Assembly (NCBI RefSeq): GCF_002000485.1
Contig: NZ_MLAJ01000001.1
Coordinates: 107,631 to 171,630 of the forward strand
From: Rodentibacter ratti
GTDB taxonomy: Bacteria > Pseudomonadota > Gammaproteobacteria > Enterobacterales > Pasteurellaceae
DNA length: 64,000 nt
Direction: 5' to 3'
This document shows positions 29,852 through 40,953 of this stretch, in pieces. The notes beneath the pieces are model-generated. The model saw only the letters and a list, made by a program, of their open reading frames with translations, was not told where the DNA came from and did not search any database. Each line of letters opens with the position of its first letter. Positions within the stretch are counted from its first letter, which is position 1. The position numbers and the translations under genes were made by a program.

Positions 29852-29920
29852 GCTCACCCCTTAATAATAAAGAATAAAGTGCGCATTTTAGCAGAAATGA
29901 AAATGAATAAGGATAGCTTT

Positions 29921-30580
29921 ATGACAAAAATTCAGCTGGTAACTCAAGCCAATTTGCCTACCGAATACGGTATTTTTAAGATGGTAGGTTTTGAGTTTCC
30001 TGATACGAAAAAAGAACATGTTGCATTAGTAATGGGCGATATTTCAAATAGTGATGAACCTGTTTTAGCCCGCATTCATTCCGAATGTTTAACCGGTGAT
30101 GCCCTCCATAGTTTAAAATGTGATTGTGGTTTCCAACTTGCCACTGCACTTCGTCAGATTGAGGAAGAAGGTCGTGGCGTTTTAATTTATCACCGTGAAG
30201 AAGGACGTGGCATCGGCTTAATTAATAAAATTCGTGCTTATTCACTACAAGATCAGGGGATGGATACGATTGAAGCAAATCTTGCCCTCGGTTTTAAAGC
30301 GGATGAACGCAATTTTGAAGTCTGTGCCGATATGTTTGAATTATTAGGGGTAAAGAAAGTACGTTTAATGACAAATAACCCTGAAAAGGTGGAAACCATG
30401 AAAAAGGCCGGGATTAATGTTGTTGAGCGTGTACCATTAAATGTTGGTGAAAATCGTTACAATACGAAATACTTAGATACAAAAGCCAAAAAAATGGGGC
30501 ATTACATTGTGCATAATAATGAAGAACATTTAATGAATTGTCCACATTGCCAAGAAGAAGTGATTCTTGATAAAAAATAA
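29921..30580 (+). CDS. ribA: GTP cyclohydrolase II
   Basis: First committed step of riboflavin synthesis, opening GTP to a pyrimidine. The 219-residue protein has [24 protein letters not shown] near 45-68 with the three zinc cysteines, the catalytic [14 protein letters not shown] near 86-99 and [16 protein letters not shown] near 148-163. It starts at MTKIQLVTQ, eight bases after AAGGA. The C-terminus carries an added CPHC pair compared with the shorter E. coli enzyme. I saw no FMN riboswitch in front of it. Confidence 0.95.
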   Translation: MTKIQLVTQANLPTEYGIFKMVGFEFPDTKKEHVALVMGDISNSDEPVLARIHSECLTGDALHSLKCDCGFQLATALRQIEEEGRGVLIYHREEGRGIGLINKIRAYSLQDQGMDTIEANLALGFKADERNFEVCADMFELLGVKKVRLMTNNPEKVETMKKAGINVVERVPLNVGENRYNTKYLDTKAKKMGHYIVHNNEEHLMNCPHCQEEVILDKK

Positions 30581-30589
30581 AGCAAAAAA

Positions 30590-30613
30590 ATAACCGCACT
30601 TTTGTGCGGTTAT
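30590..30613. terminator. Inverted uptake-signal pair, ribA/argG
   Basis: ATAACCGCAC and GTGCGGTTAT form a 10-bp stem with a TTTT loop, between the convergent 3' ends of ribA and argG. Here the two uptake signals overlap in a compact hairpin. Confidence 0.8.
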
Positions 30614-30629
30614 TCATATCAATTTAGTG

Positions 30630-32027
<1,398 letters not shown>

Positions 32028-32120
32028 CAAATATAACCGCACTTTTGTCGATTGTCTAGTGGTTTTCAATATTCATCGGACAATTTTTAGATTCTGATCA
32101 TTTGCTTTTCATTCATAAAA

Positions 32121-32143
32121 ATCCCTGCTGTTTAGGCAGGGAT
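32121..32143 (-). terminator. Terminator after purC
   Basis: ATCCCTGC pairs with GCAGGGAT around a 7-base loop, followed on the minus strand by TTTTTAT. It lies a few bases beyond the purC stop. Confidence 0.85.
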
Positions 32144-32151
32144 GATAAAAA

Positions 32152-33018
32152 TTACTGAGTTAAAAGATCCAAGGCTTCTTGGTATTTCGCTACCGTTTTT
32201 TCAATAACATCGGTAGGCACTCTAGGAGCCGGAGGTTGTTTGTTCCAACCGCTATTTTCTAGCCAGTCACGTACAAATTGTTTATCAAAAGAAGGGGGAT
32301 TTATACCCTCTTGGTAAGTATCAACCGACCAAAAACGGCTAGAATCCGGTGTTAATACTTCATCCATCAGCGTTAGCGTGCCGTTTTCGTCCAAGCCAAA
32401 TTCAAACTTGGTATCACAAATAATGATGCCTTTGGTGAGGGCATATTCCGCCGCCGCCGTATAAAGCGCGATGGCTTTTTCTTTTACCTGCGCCGCCAAA
32501 TCTGCGCCAATTAATTTTTCACATTCTTCATAGCTGATGTTAATGTCGTGGTTTCCCACTTCCTCTTTGCTTGAAGGGGTAAAAATCGGCTCAGGCAATT
32601 TGCTGGCTTCCACCAAGCCTTCCGGTAATTTCAAACCACAAATCGTGCCCGTTTGTTGATAATCTTTTAATCCGCTTCCGGTTAAATAGCCACGCACTAT
32701 GGATTCAATTTTAATCGGGTTCAAACGCTTGCAAACCACAGCACGGTCTTTCACTAAATCCGCCTCTTCCTTCGGCAACACATCATAAACCGAATCACCG
32801 GTGAAATGATTAGGCATAATGTGTGCTAATTTGTTAAACCAAAAATTAGAAATTTGTGTCAGAATTTCACCTTTTCGTGGAATGGGATCATCTAAAATCA
32901 CATCAAATGCCGAGAGACGATCTGTGGCGACCATCAACATTCGCTTATCATCAATTTCATAAAGATCGCGTACTTTGCCTGAGTAGATTTTTTTCAGACT
33001 GAGAATTTGTTGTGTCAT
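32152..33018 (-). CDS. purC: SAICAR synthase
   Basis: Purine pathway ligase joining CAIR and aspartate. The 288-residue protein has [13 protein letters not shown] near 9-21 (ATP loop), [16 protein letters not shown] near 36-51, [15 protein letters not shown] near 107-121 and [12 protein letters not shown] near 217-228. It is longer than the ~237-residue E. coli enzyme and resembles the H. influenzae and yeast form. It is transcribed alone, from a promoter overlapped by a PurR operator. Confidence 0.95.
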   Translation of the reverse strand: MTQQILSLKKIYSGKVRDLYEIDDKRMLMVATDRLSAFDVILDDPIPRKGEILTQISNFWFNKLAHIMPNHFTGDSVYDVLPKEEADLVKDRAVVCKRLNPIKIESIVRGYLTGSGLKDYQQTGTICGLKLPEGLVEASKLPEPIFTPSSKEEVGNHDINISYEECEKLIGADLAAQVKEKAIALYTAAAEYALTKGIIICDTKFEFGLDENGTLTLMDEVLTPDSSRFWSVDTYQEGINPPSFDKQFVRDWLENSGWNKQPPAPRVPTDVIEKTVAKYQEALDLLTQ

Positions 33019-33056
33019 GGTTTACACCTTTTTTATTGCGGTAAAAATCGGTGCGT

Positions 33057-33088
33057 ATTGTACCGCACTTTTTAAGCAAACGTTTGCT
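33057..33088 (-). promoter_or_regulatory. purC promoter with PurR operator
   Basis: AGCAAACGTTTGCT at 33075-33088 is a perfect 14-bp palindrome matching the PurR consensus core (GCAAACGTTTGC). On the minus strand a -10 element TACAAT lies at 33062-33057; a 17-bp spacer puts the -35 at 33085-33080, inside the operator. PurR bound here would block RNA polymerase. An uptake signal (ACCGCACTT, 33062-33070) occupies the -10/-35 spacer. Confidence 0.85.
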
Positions 33089-33193
33089 ATTTTTGAAAAA
33101 ATAATGAAATTCGATGAATTTATTAATTTAATTTGAGCAAAATGCCAAAATCAGAGAGAATAACGGACATTTTTTAACGAACAAGAGAAGATC

Positions 33194-34774
33194 ATGACTT
33201 ATCCTCAAGAAGTGAATAAACGCAGAACATTTGCGATTATTTCCCACCCCGATGCGGGTAAAACCACGATTACCGAAAAAGTGCTTTTATACGGTAATGC
33301 TATTCAAACTGCCGGTTCGGTAAAGGGTAAAGGCGCGGCGGCACACGCAAAATCCGACTGGATGGAAATGGAAAAGCAACGTGGAATTTCGATTACCACC
33401 TCCGTAATGCAATTTCCCTATAATGACTGCTTGGTGAATTTACTTGATACGCCGGGACATGAAGATTTCTCCGAAGATACTTACCGCACTTTAACCGCAG
33501 TGGACAGTTGCCTTATGGTGATTGACTCCGCAAAAGGGGTTGAGGAACGTACGATTAAATTAATGGAAGTCACCCGCCTGCGTGATACGCCGATTATCAC
33601 GTTTATGAATAAACTTGACCGTGATATTCGTGACCCAATGGAATTACTGGACGAAGTGGAAAACGTGCTGCAAATTCGTTGTGCACCAATCACTTGGCCT
33701 ATCGGCTGCGGTAAATTATTTAAAGGCGTCTATCACCTCACCAAAGACGAAACCTATTTATATCAATCCGGACAAGGTTCAACCATTCAAGAAATCCGTA
33801 TTGTAAAAGGACTGAATAATCCGGATCTAGATGCGGCTGTCGGCGATGATTTAGCCCAACAGTTGCGTGATGAGTTAGAATTAGTGCTAGGGGCAAGCAA
33901 TGAATTTGAATATGATGCCTTTATCAAAGGTGAATTAACCCCTGTATTTTTTGGAACTGCACTGGGTAATTTCGGCGTGGATCACTTCCTTGACGGTTTA
34001 ACGGAATGGGCTCCAAAACCACAAGCTCGTCAAGCAGACACCCGTACGGTAGAAAGTTCAGAAGAAAAATTTAGCGGTTTTGTGTTCAAAATCCAAGCTA
34101 ATATGGATCCAAAACACCGCGACCGTGTCGCCTTTATGCGCGTGGTTTCCGGTAAATATGAAAAAGGCATGAAACTGAAGCACGTTCGTATCGGTAAAGA
34201 TGTGGTAATTTCTGATGCCTTAACCTTTATGGCAGGGGATCGCTCGCACGCAGAAGAAGCCTATGCCGGCGATATTATCGGCTTACATAACCACGGTACG
34301 ATCCAAATTGGCGATACCTTTACGCAAGGTGAAAATTTAAAATTCACGGGTATTCCAAATTTCGCCCCTGAATTATTCCGCCGGATTCGTTTGAAAGATC
34401 CCCTCAAACAAAAGCAGTTGCTAAAAGGTTTAGTTCAACTTTCCGAAGAAGGTGCGGTGCAAGTATTCCGTCCACTAATCAATAATGATTTAATCGTAGG
34501 CGCAGTGGGGGTATTGCAGTTTGATGTGGTAGTTTCCCGTCTGAAAACGGAATACAACGTAGAAGCCATTTACGAAAATGTGAACGTTGCCACAGCCCGT
34601 TGGGTAGAATGTAACGATGCCAAAAAATTTGAAGAATTTAAACGTAAAAACGAGCAAAATTTAGCCCTAGACGGCGGTGATAATCTCACTTATATCGCCC
34701 CAACCATGGTGAATTTGAATTTAGCCCAAGAACGTTATCCTGATGTGGAATTCTTCAAGACTCGTGAACATTAA
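33194..34774 (+). CDS. prfC: Peptide chain release factor 3
   Basis: GTPase that recycles RF1 and RF2 from the ribosome after termination. The 526 residues begin with the G domain: P-loop SHPDAGKTT near 18-26, switch [18 protein letters not shown] near 85-100, and NKLDRD near 142-147. Elongation-factor-type domains II and III follow. Uptake-signal complement ACCGCACTT encodes YRTL at the end of switch II (33483-33491). It precedes a terminator shared with the tRNA operon. Confidence 0.96.
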   Translation: MTYPQEVNKRRTFAIISHPDAGKTTITEKVLLYGNAIQTAGSVKGKGAAAHAKSDWMEMEKQRGISITTSVMQFPYNDCLVNLLDTPGHEDFSEDTYRTLTAVDSCLMVIDSAKGVEERTIKLMEVTRLRDTPIITFMNKLDRDIRDPMELLDEVENVLQIRCAPITWPIGCGKLFKGVYHLTKDETYLYQSGQGSTIQEIRIVKGLNNPDLDAAVGDDLAQQLRDELELVLGASNEFEYDAFIKGELTPVFFGTALGNFGVDHFLDGLTEWAPKPQARQADTRTVESSEEKFSGFVFKIQANMDPKHRDRVAFMRVVSGKYEKGMKLKHVRIGKDVVISDALTFMAGDRSHAEEAYAGDIIGLHNHGTIQIGDTFTQGENLKFTGIPNFAPELFRRIRLKDPLKQKQLLKGLVQLSEEGAVQVFRPLINNDLIVGAVGVLQFDVVVSRLKTEYNVEAIYENVNVATARWVECNDAKKFEEFKRKNEQNLALDGGDNLTYIAPTMVNLNLAQERYPDVEFFKTREH

Positions 34775-34780
34775 AAAAAC

Positions 34781-34809
34781 AAAAGTGCGGTCGACTTTGA
34801 TCGCATTTT
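34781..34809. terminator. prfC / tRNA operon terminator, degenerate uptake-signal pair
   Basis: AAAAGTGCGGTC pairs with GATCGCATTTTT through 12 pairs including two G-T wobbles, with T-runs on both strands. One arm is a perfect uptake signal and the other has drifted (GATCGCATT), suggesting a decaying inverted pair that still folds. Confidence 0.7.
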
Positions 34810-34862
34810 TATTTCCATTGAACTAAAAAACTGAATTTAAAGTGAAATATTCAAAATAAAGA

Positions 34863-34937
34863 TGGCTGGGGTACTAGGATTCGAACCTAGGGATGCCGAG
34901 ATCAAAACCCGGTGCCTTACCGCTTGGCGATACCCCA
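34863..34937 (-). tRNA. glnU: tRNA-Gln (TTG), copy 2
   Basis: Read on the minus strand: 75 bases from TGGGGTATCGCC to the encoded CCA. The anticodon arm is CCGGG-TTTTGAT-CTCGG, giving anticodon TTG (CAA codons), and the T arm holds GGTTCGAATCC. It is identical in all 75 bases to the copy at 34984. It is last in the Met-Leu-Gln-Gln operon. Confidence 0.97.
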
Positions 34938-34983
34938 ACAGAGAGATTCTTTTTGCGAAGAATATAGAAAATTTAGGATAGTA

Positions 34984-35058
34984 TGGCTGGGGTACTAGGA
35001 TTCGAACCTAGGGATGCCGAGATCAAAACCCGGTGCCTTACCGCTTGGCGATACCCCA
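34984..35058 (-). tRNA. glnU: tRNA-Gln (TTG), copy 1
   Basis: Identical to the copy at 34863-34937, with encoded CCA. The two copies are separated by a 46-base spacer and lie behind tRNA-Leu in the same operon. Doubled tRNA-Gln genes also follow Met and Leu in the E. coli metT operon. Confidence 0.97.
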
Positions 35059-35087
35059 ACTACTATTTTGACTTACAAAGCGATAAA

Positions 35088-35172
35088 TGGTGCGGGACGA
35101 GGGACTTGAACCCACACACCTCTCGGCGCCAGAACCTAAATCTGGTGCGTCTACCAATTTCGCCAGTCCCGC
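35088..35172 (-). tRNA. leuW: tRNA-Leu (TAG)
   Basis: 85 bases with encoded CCA: acceptor GCGGGAC paired to GTCCCGC, anticodon arm CCAGA-TTTAGGT-TCTGG giving TAG (CUA codons). The long variable arm typical of class II tRNA-Leu is present (GCGCCGAGAGGTGT). It lies between tRNA-Met and the tRNA-Gln pair. Confidence 0.97.
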
Positions 35173-35173
35173 A

Positions 35174-35250
35174 TGGTGGCTACAGCGAGATTCGAACTTG
35201 CGACCCCAACATTATGAGTGTTGTGCTCTAACCAACTGAGCTATGTAGCC
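35174..35250 (-). tRNA. metT: Elongator tRNA-Met (CAT)
   Basis: 77 bases including CCA. The acceptor starts GGCTACA, and the anticodon arm CAACA-CTCATAA-TGTTG gives CAT. Its sequence resembles E. coli elongator tRNA-Met rather than initiator or tRNA-Ile2. It is first in the four-tRNA operon, one base from tRNA-Leu. Confidence 0.96.
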
Positions 35251-35282
35251 ATCTTGCTAACCATATCGGCTTTGCGGAGCGT

Positions 35283-35311
35283 ATTATGCTGATTTGCCTC
35301 TACCTCGTCAA
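35283..35311 (-). promoter_or_regulatory. Promoter of the Met-Leu-Gln-Gln tRNA operon
   Basis: On the minus strand TTGACG, a 17-base spacer and CATAAT, followed by the GC-rich start region ACGCTCCGC. A near-consensus promoter with a GC-rich discriminator is typical of stable-RNA genes under stringent control. It lies about 30 bases before tRNA-Met. Confidence 0.8.
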
Positions 35312-35370
35312 TCATTTTTTGTAAAAATCCCGATTTTTAGGTTCAGTTGATTATAAAAAAAACGCTTTTG

Positions 35371-36102
35371 TTATTTTTTATCCGTTTCGGTCACAGAAAT
35401 CATTCCGACAAAATGATGCCAATGAAAACTGTTAAATATATTTGGGATATACCAATTAGAAATCGTCCCGTCTAAGTACAAGGCGTGGTAACAGCCTATT
35501 TTTTGTAATCCCTGACTGAATGTATAAAGATTCGGTTTTCCTGATGTCGTTAAAATAAAAAACAGTCGGTTTTGCTTATCCAAGCATACTGCATTACGTT
35601 TATGATAACTTTCCAAACCGGCTCTAAATTGACGATTTATCTTCCCCTCAATGAGCAACATAGGTCCGGATTGCATAGCAAATGTCGGTTTTAATCGCTT
35701 TTTTTGATAGGCATTCGTCGTCAGAATGTAAGGCGTCTTACCCACTAAAGCAAATACACCATTAGGCTGAACATGAAAATTCCCCTTTCCCCGTTTATTA
35801 TTCAACGGGTTTAATTCTTGACCATTTTCAATCCATAACCCTGCCGGCGTATTATTTTTGCTATAAATACCGGCATTCATGAGCATTTTGATTTGGTAAT
35901 CTTTTTGTAAGACACGCTTTAGATTAGTAAGAGAATGGTAGTTTTGACCTTCGCTATCCCGCCAATGCAGACGCACTTCTTCCGGTTTGGCGTGAAAAAT
36001 ACCATAGGTAATATTTGCATCGGTAAAAGTTCGATATTCCGCCATCGTAGACAATGCGAGAAAGCCACAAAGTGCGGTCAAAAATTTAATTCTTTTTTTC
36101 AT
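35371..36102 (-). CDS. Secreted phosphodiester-glycosidase-like (DUF2233) protein
   Basis: A 243-residue protein with an N-terminal signal segment ([21 protein letters not shown]) and the NAGPA/DUF2233 fold. Typical stretches are [23 protein letters not shown] near 77-99, [10 protein letters not shown] and [17 protein letters not shown], and [11 protein letters not shown] near 213-223. Mammalian members remove GlcNAc from mannose-6-phosphate diesters, and bacterial ones resemble E. coli YigE. The substrate is unknown. I start at MKKRIKF (36102), which overlaps the end of hemA by 17 bases, so the two are probably translationally coupled. Confidence 0.83.
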   Translation of the reverse strand: MKKRIKFLTALCGFLALSTMAEYRTFTDANITYGIFHAKPEEVRLHWRDSEGQNYHSLTNLKRVLQKDYQIKMLMNAGIYSKNNTPAGLWIENGQELNPLNNKRGKGNFHVQPNGVFALVGKTPYILTTNAYQKKRLKPTFAMQSGPMLLIEGKINRQFRAGLESYHKRNAVCLDKQNRLFFILTTSGKPNLYTFSQGLQKIGCYHALYLDGTISNWYIPNIFNSFHWHHFVGMISVTETDKK

Positions 36103-37408
36103 CAAGAGGATGTGAAAGATTAAGCGTATTAGAAAATAAATGTAACCCCTCCGCATTGCCTGCTTTCATCATAGATTGCATGGTTTGCGTAGGTGCGTGA
36201 ATCAGTTTATTCATTAATTTATAACTTAATTCCTGCAACACGGCTTCCGCATTATCGCCCTGTTGCAAATGTTGTAAGGCTTTTTCCAATAAATCTTGGC
36301 GCATCTGCTCCGCATCTTCACGATAATGCTTAATCAGATTGGAAAATTGACGCACTTTCAACCATTCAAAGAAATCTTCGCATTCTTGCGCAATAATCCC
36401 TTCCGCCTGTTTTGAGGCTTGCTCCCGCTGGTTCAAGTTACGCTGAATGATATCCTGTAAATCATCAACCGTATAATGGTAAACACTATCCAATTTAGCG
36501 ACCGTCTCATCAATATCACGTGGAACCGCAATATCGACTAGCAACATCGGAGAATAGTGCCGTTCTTTCTGAGCAAGACTCACCATTTCTTGATCAATGA
36601 GCACATTCGGACTCCCTGTTGAACTAATCACAATATCCGCTTGATTCAGCGCATCTTGTAATTGATCAAGGGAAAAAACTTCAATAGAAGTATTGCTTGC
36701 CAATTTTTCGACGAGTAACTCCGCTTTTGCCACAGTACGGTTTGCGATCATTAATCTTCTCACGCCATGGCGTAACAAATGGCGGCTCACCAATTCAATG
36801 GTTTCCCCTGCCCCGACTAATAAAATATTTACGCCATGCAAGGATTCAAAAATTTGACGGGCCAAACTACAAGCGGCATACGCCACCGATACGGCACTCT
36901 CACCGATATTGGTTTCTGTGCGCACACGCTTCGCGGTAGAAAAGGTTTTTTGAAACAAGCGGGAAAATTCACTTGAGAGCGCCACTTTCGATTGTTGATA
37001 ATAGGCTTCCGTAATTTGAAAAGCCTGTTTAACCTGCCCCAAAATTTGCGGTTCGCCTAAGATTAACGAATCCAAGCCACAAGCCACCCGCATAAGGTGA
37101 TTAGCAGCGTGTAGGTTTTGATGGGTATAAATACTTGAGGAAAGTTCCGCCAAAGAAAGTTGATGAATATCTGCAAACCAATTTTCTACATTTTGCTGCC
37201 ATTTATCACATTCTTGCGGTGAAATTTGTCGATGGTGCAAATAGACTTCCGTGCGATTACAGGTTGAAAGAATCACGGCCCCTTCGGCAAGATTTTGTTG
37301 CTGAATTTGTTGTAAGGCAAGATGTCGCTTTTCATCGGAAAAAGCAACTTTCTCACGCACCGAAACTGAAGCGGTTTTATGATTAATGCCAAGAACAAGA
37401 AGGGTCAT
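36086..37408 (-). CDS. hemA: Glutamyl-tRNA reductase
   Basis: Reduces glutamyl-tRNA to glutamate-1-semialdehyde, the first step of heme synthesis. The 440-residue protein starts [23 protein letters not shown] and has the catalytic cysteine in [12 protein letters not shown] near residue 50, [13 protein letters not shown] near 110-122, the NADPH motif [17 protein letters not shown] near 195-211 and a C-terminal dimerisation helix. Start at 37408 is chosen because a 16-codon upstream extension is not homologous. That this organism has hemA implies it can start its own porphyrin synthesis. Confidence 0.95.
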   Translation of the reverse strand: MTLLVLGINHKTASVSVREKVAFSDEKRHLALQQIQQQNLAEGAVILSTCNRTEVYLHHRQISPQECDKWQQNVENWFADIHQLSLAELSSSIYTHQNLHAANHLMRVACGLDSLILGEPQILGQVKQAFQITEAYYQQSKVALSSEFSRLFQKTFSTAKRVRTETNIGESAVSVAYAACSLARQIFESLHGVNILLVGAGETIELVSRHLLRHGVRRLMIANRTVAKAELLVEKLASNTSIEVFSLDQLQDALNQADIVISSTGSPNVLIDQEMVSLAQKERHYSPMLLVDIAVPRDIDETVAKLDSVYHYTVDDLQDIIQRNLNQREQASKQAEGIIAQECEDFFEWLKVRQFSNLIKHYREDAEQMRQDLLEKALQHLQQGDNAEAVLQELSYKLMNKLIHAPTQTMQSMMKAGNAEGLHLFSNTLNLSHPLDEKKN

Positions 37409-37541
37409 AATACATTTAGAAATCACCGTATTTTCAAGATACGGCACAATACTCAATACAAAATTAATGCGCTATTCTAATGAATTGTGCAACATTGAGC
37501 AAATCCACAAACAACAAACCATCAAGAATAACACAAAAGAG

Positions 37542-38243
37542 TTAGAAGATATCTTTTGCTTTTCGTAAAATAGTGAAATCTTCTAACGTTGTCGCCTGCA
37601 AAAAAGGATTAATGGATTTTTCCAATTCCAAGGTTGTGGGCAGACTCGGCTTTCCTTCCGAACGAAGTTTTTCCACCAAAGTGCGGTAATTTTTGACCGC
37701 ACTTTTATCTGCGATCACCGTTTCTGCAAAAGCTAAATTACTCAACGTATATTCATGAGCCGGACAAACAACGGTTTCAGCAGGTAATGCTTTCAGGCGT
37801 GACAAGCCCTCAAACATTTGGGCGTAATTACCGGTAAAAACACGCCCACAACCGGCAGAAAATAACGCATCACCGCAAAACAGGTGATTGTCCACCACAA
37901 AACTCACATGCTGTGCCGTATGTCCGCCAGTTGGGATAACTTGAATACGATAATTCGGCGTGATAATTTCCCCTTCATTGATGATCTCTGTTGCCCCTTT
38001 TTTCGCACATTCTTGCGAACCATAAATCGGTACGTTCGGATAACGCTGTTTGAAATTCGCCACACCTTGAGTGTGATCATCATGCTCATGGGTCAATAAA
38101 ACCGCTTCAATCGGAAAAGGATGTTGTTCAATCCACGAAAAGAGCTTGTCCGTTTCCGGTAGATCGACAATAATAATCGGTAAATTTTCACGTTGATAAA
38201 GCCAAATATAATTGTCATTCAACGCTGGCAGCGCAATTAACAT
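37542..38243 (-). CDS. gloB: Hydroxyacylglutathione hydrolase (glyoxalase II)
   Basis: Zinc hydrolase releasing lactate and glutathione in methylglyoxal detoxification. The 233 residues have the metallo-beta-lactamase metal motif [10 protein letters not shown] near 51-60, [10 protein letters not shown] near 107-116, [16 protein letters not shown] near 124-139 and [10 protein letters not shown] near 160-169. An inverted pair of uptake signals at 37678-37705 lies inside the coding region and encodes [10 protein letters not shown] near 180-189. It is divergent from a methyltransferase gene. Confidence 0.94.
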   Translation of the reverse strand: MLIALPALNDNYIWLYQRENLPIIIVDLPETDKLFSWIEQHPFPIEAVLLTHEHDDHTQGVANFKQRYPNVPIYGSQECAKKGATEIINEGEIITPNYRIQVIPTGGHTAQHVSFVVDNHLFCGDALFSAGCGRVFTGNYAQMFEGLSRLKALPAETVVCPAHEYTLSNLAFAETVIADKSAVKNYRTLVEKLRSEGKPSLPTTLELEKSINPFLQATTLEDFTILRKAKDIF

Positions 38244-38263
38244 AATTCCTCACTAATTTATTT

Positions 38264-38992
38264 ATGATCATCAATTGGCAGGCAAAAGCAAAACGTCCCT
38301 TTATATCACCGACAAGTTGGCAACAGCTGCCACAAGGTGAAGCCTATTGTAACGCATTAAAGCATGCATTGACTCCTTGGGTATCAAAAATTTGGGGCTA
38401 TCAAATCGCTAAAATTGGGGCATTAAGTGCAGAAATCCCCACTGAAATACCGATACATCACCAAATTCTTATCAGTGAAAAAATTTCTCAAAATTTAACC
38501 GCACTTTTATCGCCAAACAAAAGCTTAATTCAAGCAGTCCCCACCGAATTACCCCTGATTCAACAAGAAATCAACGCCTGTTTTCTGGCAAATACACTCA
38601 ATTTTTCCCAAGACCCCCATCAAATTTTACGGGAAACCCATCGTGTACTGGCTGACGATGGTTGGTTATTTCTCTCTTTGTTTAATCCCCTCAGTCCGCT
38701 GATTTTCCAACAAAAGCTCGGCAATTACCCCTTCCGTCAATATCCGACTTGGCGCATTATTGATTGGTTGGAATTACTTCACTTTGAAATTATGGAACGA
38801 AAAAATCTTTCCATAAAACATCAACACGGCACGCTGTTTTCACCTTTAACCCTGATTGTGGCACAAAAACGAACTTACCCGCTCACGCTGAATACGGAAA
38901 AAGTGCGGTCAAAAATTCCCACATTTTTGCAACCGTCCGAGGCCTTTCAAGAAGATATTTCTCCTTATCGAATTTCGCCCGATAGTAAATAA
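38264..38992 (+). CDS. SAM-dependent methyltransferase-like protein (YafS type)
   Basis: A 242-residue class I methyltransferase-fold protein. The N-terminal part has a degenerate SAM pocket, and LIQQEINACFLANTLNFSQDPHQILRETHRVLADDGWLFLSLFNP near 97-141 matches the central strands of the fold. It is divergent from gloB with 20 bases between starts, the same pairing as yafS-gloB in E. coli. No target is known. The ATG at 38264 lacks a strong ribosome site. Confidence 0.78.
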   Translation: MIINWQAKAKRPFISPTSWQQLPQGEAYCNALKHALTPWVSKIWGYQIAKIGALSAEIPTEIPIHHQILISEKISQNLTALLSPNKSLIQAVPTELPLIQQEINACFLANTLNFSQDPHQILRETHRVLADDGWLFLSLFNPLSPLIFQQKLGNYPFRQYPTWRIIDWLELLHFEIMERKNLSIKHQHGTLFSPLTLIVAQKRTYPLTLNTEKVRSKIPTFLQPSEAFQEDISPYRISPDSK

Positions 38993-39084
38993 AAAATTCC
39001 CCCACAAAGTGAAAATCAATCCTTGCTCCCTTCGCAAAACTCCCCTATTATTCACCGCACTTTTATCTTGATTTAGGAACAAAA

Positions 39085-40848
39085 ATGATTGAACAAACCT
39101 TTATTCCCGGCAAAGACGCAGCACTTGAAGACAGTATTGCCAAATTTCAGCAAAAATTGACCGCACTTGGTTTTAACATTGAAGAAGCCTCTTGGCTAAA
39201 CCCCGTACCGAATGTGTGGTCGGTACATATTCGTGATAAAGATTGTCCACAATGTTTCTCTAACGGCAAAGGTGCAAGCAAAAAAGCCGCACTAGCCTCC
39301 GCATTGGGTGAATATTTTGAGCGTCTTTCCACCAACTATTTCTTTGCGGATTTTTATTTAGGACAAGAAATTGCGAACGGTGATTTCGTTCATTATCCAA
39401 GTGAAAAGTGGTTTTCCATTGAAGATGAAAGCACCTTACCGGAGGGGATTTTAGACGATCATTTGCTTAACTATTTTGATCCGGAAGGCGAACTCACGCC
39501 GGAATTGTTAGTAGATTTACAATCAGGCAATTATGATCGTGGCATTGTGGCAATGCCTTATGTTCGCCAGTCCGATGAACAAACCGTCTATATTCCGCAA
39601 AGCATTATCGCTAATCTTTATGTATCAAACGGAATGTCGGCGGGCAACACCAAATTTGAAGCCCGCGTGCAAGGCTTATCAGAAGTTTTTGAGCGCTATG
39701 TCAAAAATAAAATCATTGCGGAAGCCATTAGCTTGCCGGAAATTCCAAAAGAGGTGATGGATCGCTATCCTTCTATCCAAGCCTCTATCGCTAAATTAGA
39801 GGAAGAAGGTTTCCCGATTTATGCCTTTGATGCCTCTTTAGGTGGGAAGTATCCGGTTATTTGTGTCGTCTTGCTGAATCCGAATAATGGCACATGCTTT
39901 GCCTCTTTTGGCGCACACCCTAATTTCCAAGTGGCATTAGAACGTACGGTGACGGAACTGCTGCAAGGTCGTAGTTTGAAAGATTTGGATGTATTCGCTC
40001 CACCTTCTTTCAACAATGAAGATGTTGCCGATCATGCCAATTTAGAAACCCATTTTATTGATTCCAGCGGTTTGATTTCATGGGATTTATTCAAACAAAC
40101 GCCTGACTATGAATTTGTCGATTGGGATTTTTCCGGCACAACCCAAGAAGAATATGAAAATTTAATGGCGATTTTCCGTGCGGAAAATAAAGAAGTCTAT
40201 ATTATGGATTATAGCCATTTAGATGTGTATGCCTGCCGCATTATCGTACCGGGTATGTCGGATATTTATCCGGTAGATGATTTAATCTACGCCAATAACA
40301 ATATGGGAATGGATTGGCGTGAAATTCTGCTTGATTTACCGAATTGGCATCATGATTCGGCGACTTACCAAGAATTATTGGAAGAATTGGATAACCAAAA
40401 TATTGACGATGCCATCCGTGTACGTGAATTTATCGGCATTGTTGCGCCTAAAACCAGCGGTTGGACAACATTACGAATCGGTGAGTTAAAATCGATGCTA
40501 CACTTGGCTTTAGGCGAGTTGGAGCAAGCATTAGATTGGGCAAACTGGACACTGAATATGAACGCTTCCGTTTTCACGGCGGAACGTGCCAATTATTACC
40601 GTGCGTTGATCAGCATTATCGAACTTCATTTAGATAAAAACCGTGATCCGATGCAATATCGCACCGTATTCGAAAAAATGTACGGTAAAGATGCCGTGAA
40701 ACAGGCTTGGGCGGCGACTGCAGAAAAAGGTAATCCTTTCTATAACCTACCGGCAAGCGATGAACAATTGAAAAATTTCAAAGAACATCAAGCCCTGTTA
40801 AACGCTTATGCGAAACTACAAAAAGCCAAAGGTGAAAATTGGAAATAA
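39085..40848 (+). CDS. ycaO: YcaO-domain ATP-dependent protein
   Basis: A 587-residue protein matching E. coli YcaO over its full length by eye, including MSVHIRDK-like VWSVHIRDKDCPQCFSNGKGASKKAALASALGEYFERLS near 44-84 and the ATP-binding GMSAGNTKFEARVQGLSEVFERYVKN near 189-214. YcaO enzymes activate amide backbones with ATP; the stand-alone E. coli protein contributes to beta-methylthiolation of ribosomal protein S12 with RimO. No peptide substrate or thiazole-cyclodehydratase partner is nearby, so this is the housekeeping type rather than a peptide-antibiotic cluster. A strong terminator follows. Confidence 0.92.
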   Translation: MIEQTFIPGKDAALEDSIAKFQQKLTALGFNIEEASWLNPVPNVWSVHIRDKDCPQCFSNGKGASKKAALASALGEYFERLSTNYFFADFYLGQEIANGDFVHYPSEKWFSIEDESTLPEGILDDHLLNYFDPEGELTPELLVDLQSGNYDRGIVAMPYVRQSDEQTVYIPQSIIANLYVSNGMSAGNTKFEARVQGLSEVFERYVKNKIIAEAISLPEIPKEVMDRYPSIQASIAKLEEEGFPIYAFDASLGGKYPVICVVLLNPNNGTCFASFGAHPNFQVALERTVTELLQGRSLKDLDVFAPPSFNNEDVADHANLETHFIDSSGLISWDLFKQTPDYEFVDWDFSGTTQEEYENLMAIFRAENKEVYIMDYSHLDVYACRIIVPGMSDIYPVDDLIYANNNMGMDWREILLDLPNWHHDSATYQELLEELDNQNIDDAIRVREFIGIVAPKTSGWTTLRIGELKSMLHLALGELEQALDWANWTLNMNASVFTAERANYYRALISIIELHLDKNRDPMQYRTVFEKMYGKDAVKQAWAATAEKGNPFYNLPASDEQLKNFKEHQALLNAYAKLQKAKGENWK

Positions 40849-40895
40849 TAAACCATTAGCTCATTAATAAAGAAATTGGGCGTTAATTTGGCAGA

Positions 40896-40924
40896 AAAAT
40901 AGGCGGAGTTATTCCGCCTATTTT
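40896..40924. terminator. Terminator between ycaO and eptA
   Basis: AAAATAGGCGGA pairs with TCCGCCTATTTT around a 5-base loop, with T-runs on both strands, between convergent genes. It is not an uptake-signal pair. Confidence 0.88.
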
Positions 40925-40953
40925 GATTATGCTTAAATACCGAATGGATATAT

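Noticed and set aside
34983..35231. 82-codon frame through the tRNA cluster
   Set aside because: It translates tRNA genes and is a known type of spurious frame.
39085..40848. YcaO as part of a modified-peptide (thiazole/oxazole) cluster
   Set aside because: No precursor peptide, dehydrogenase or cyclodehydratase partner is adjacent, and the protein matches the stand-alone housekeeping YcaO over its whole length.
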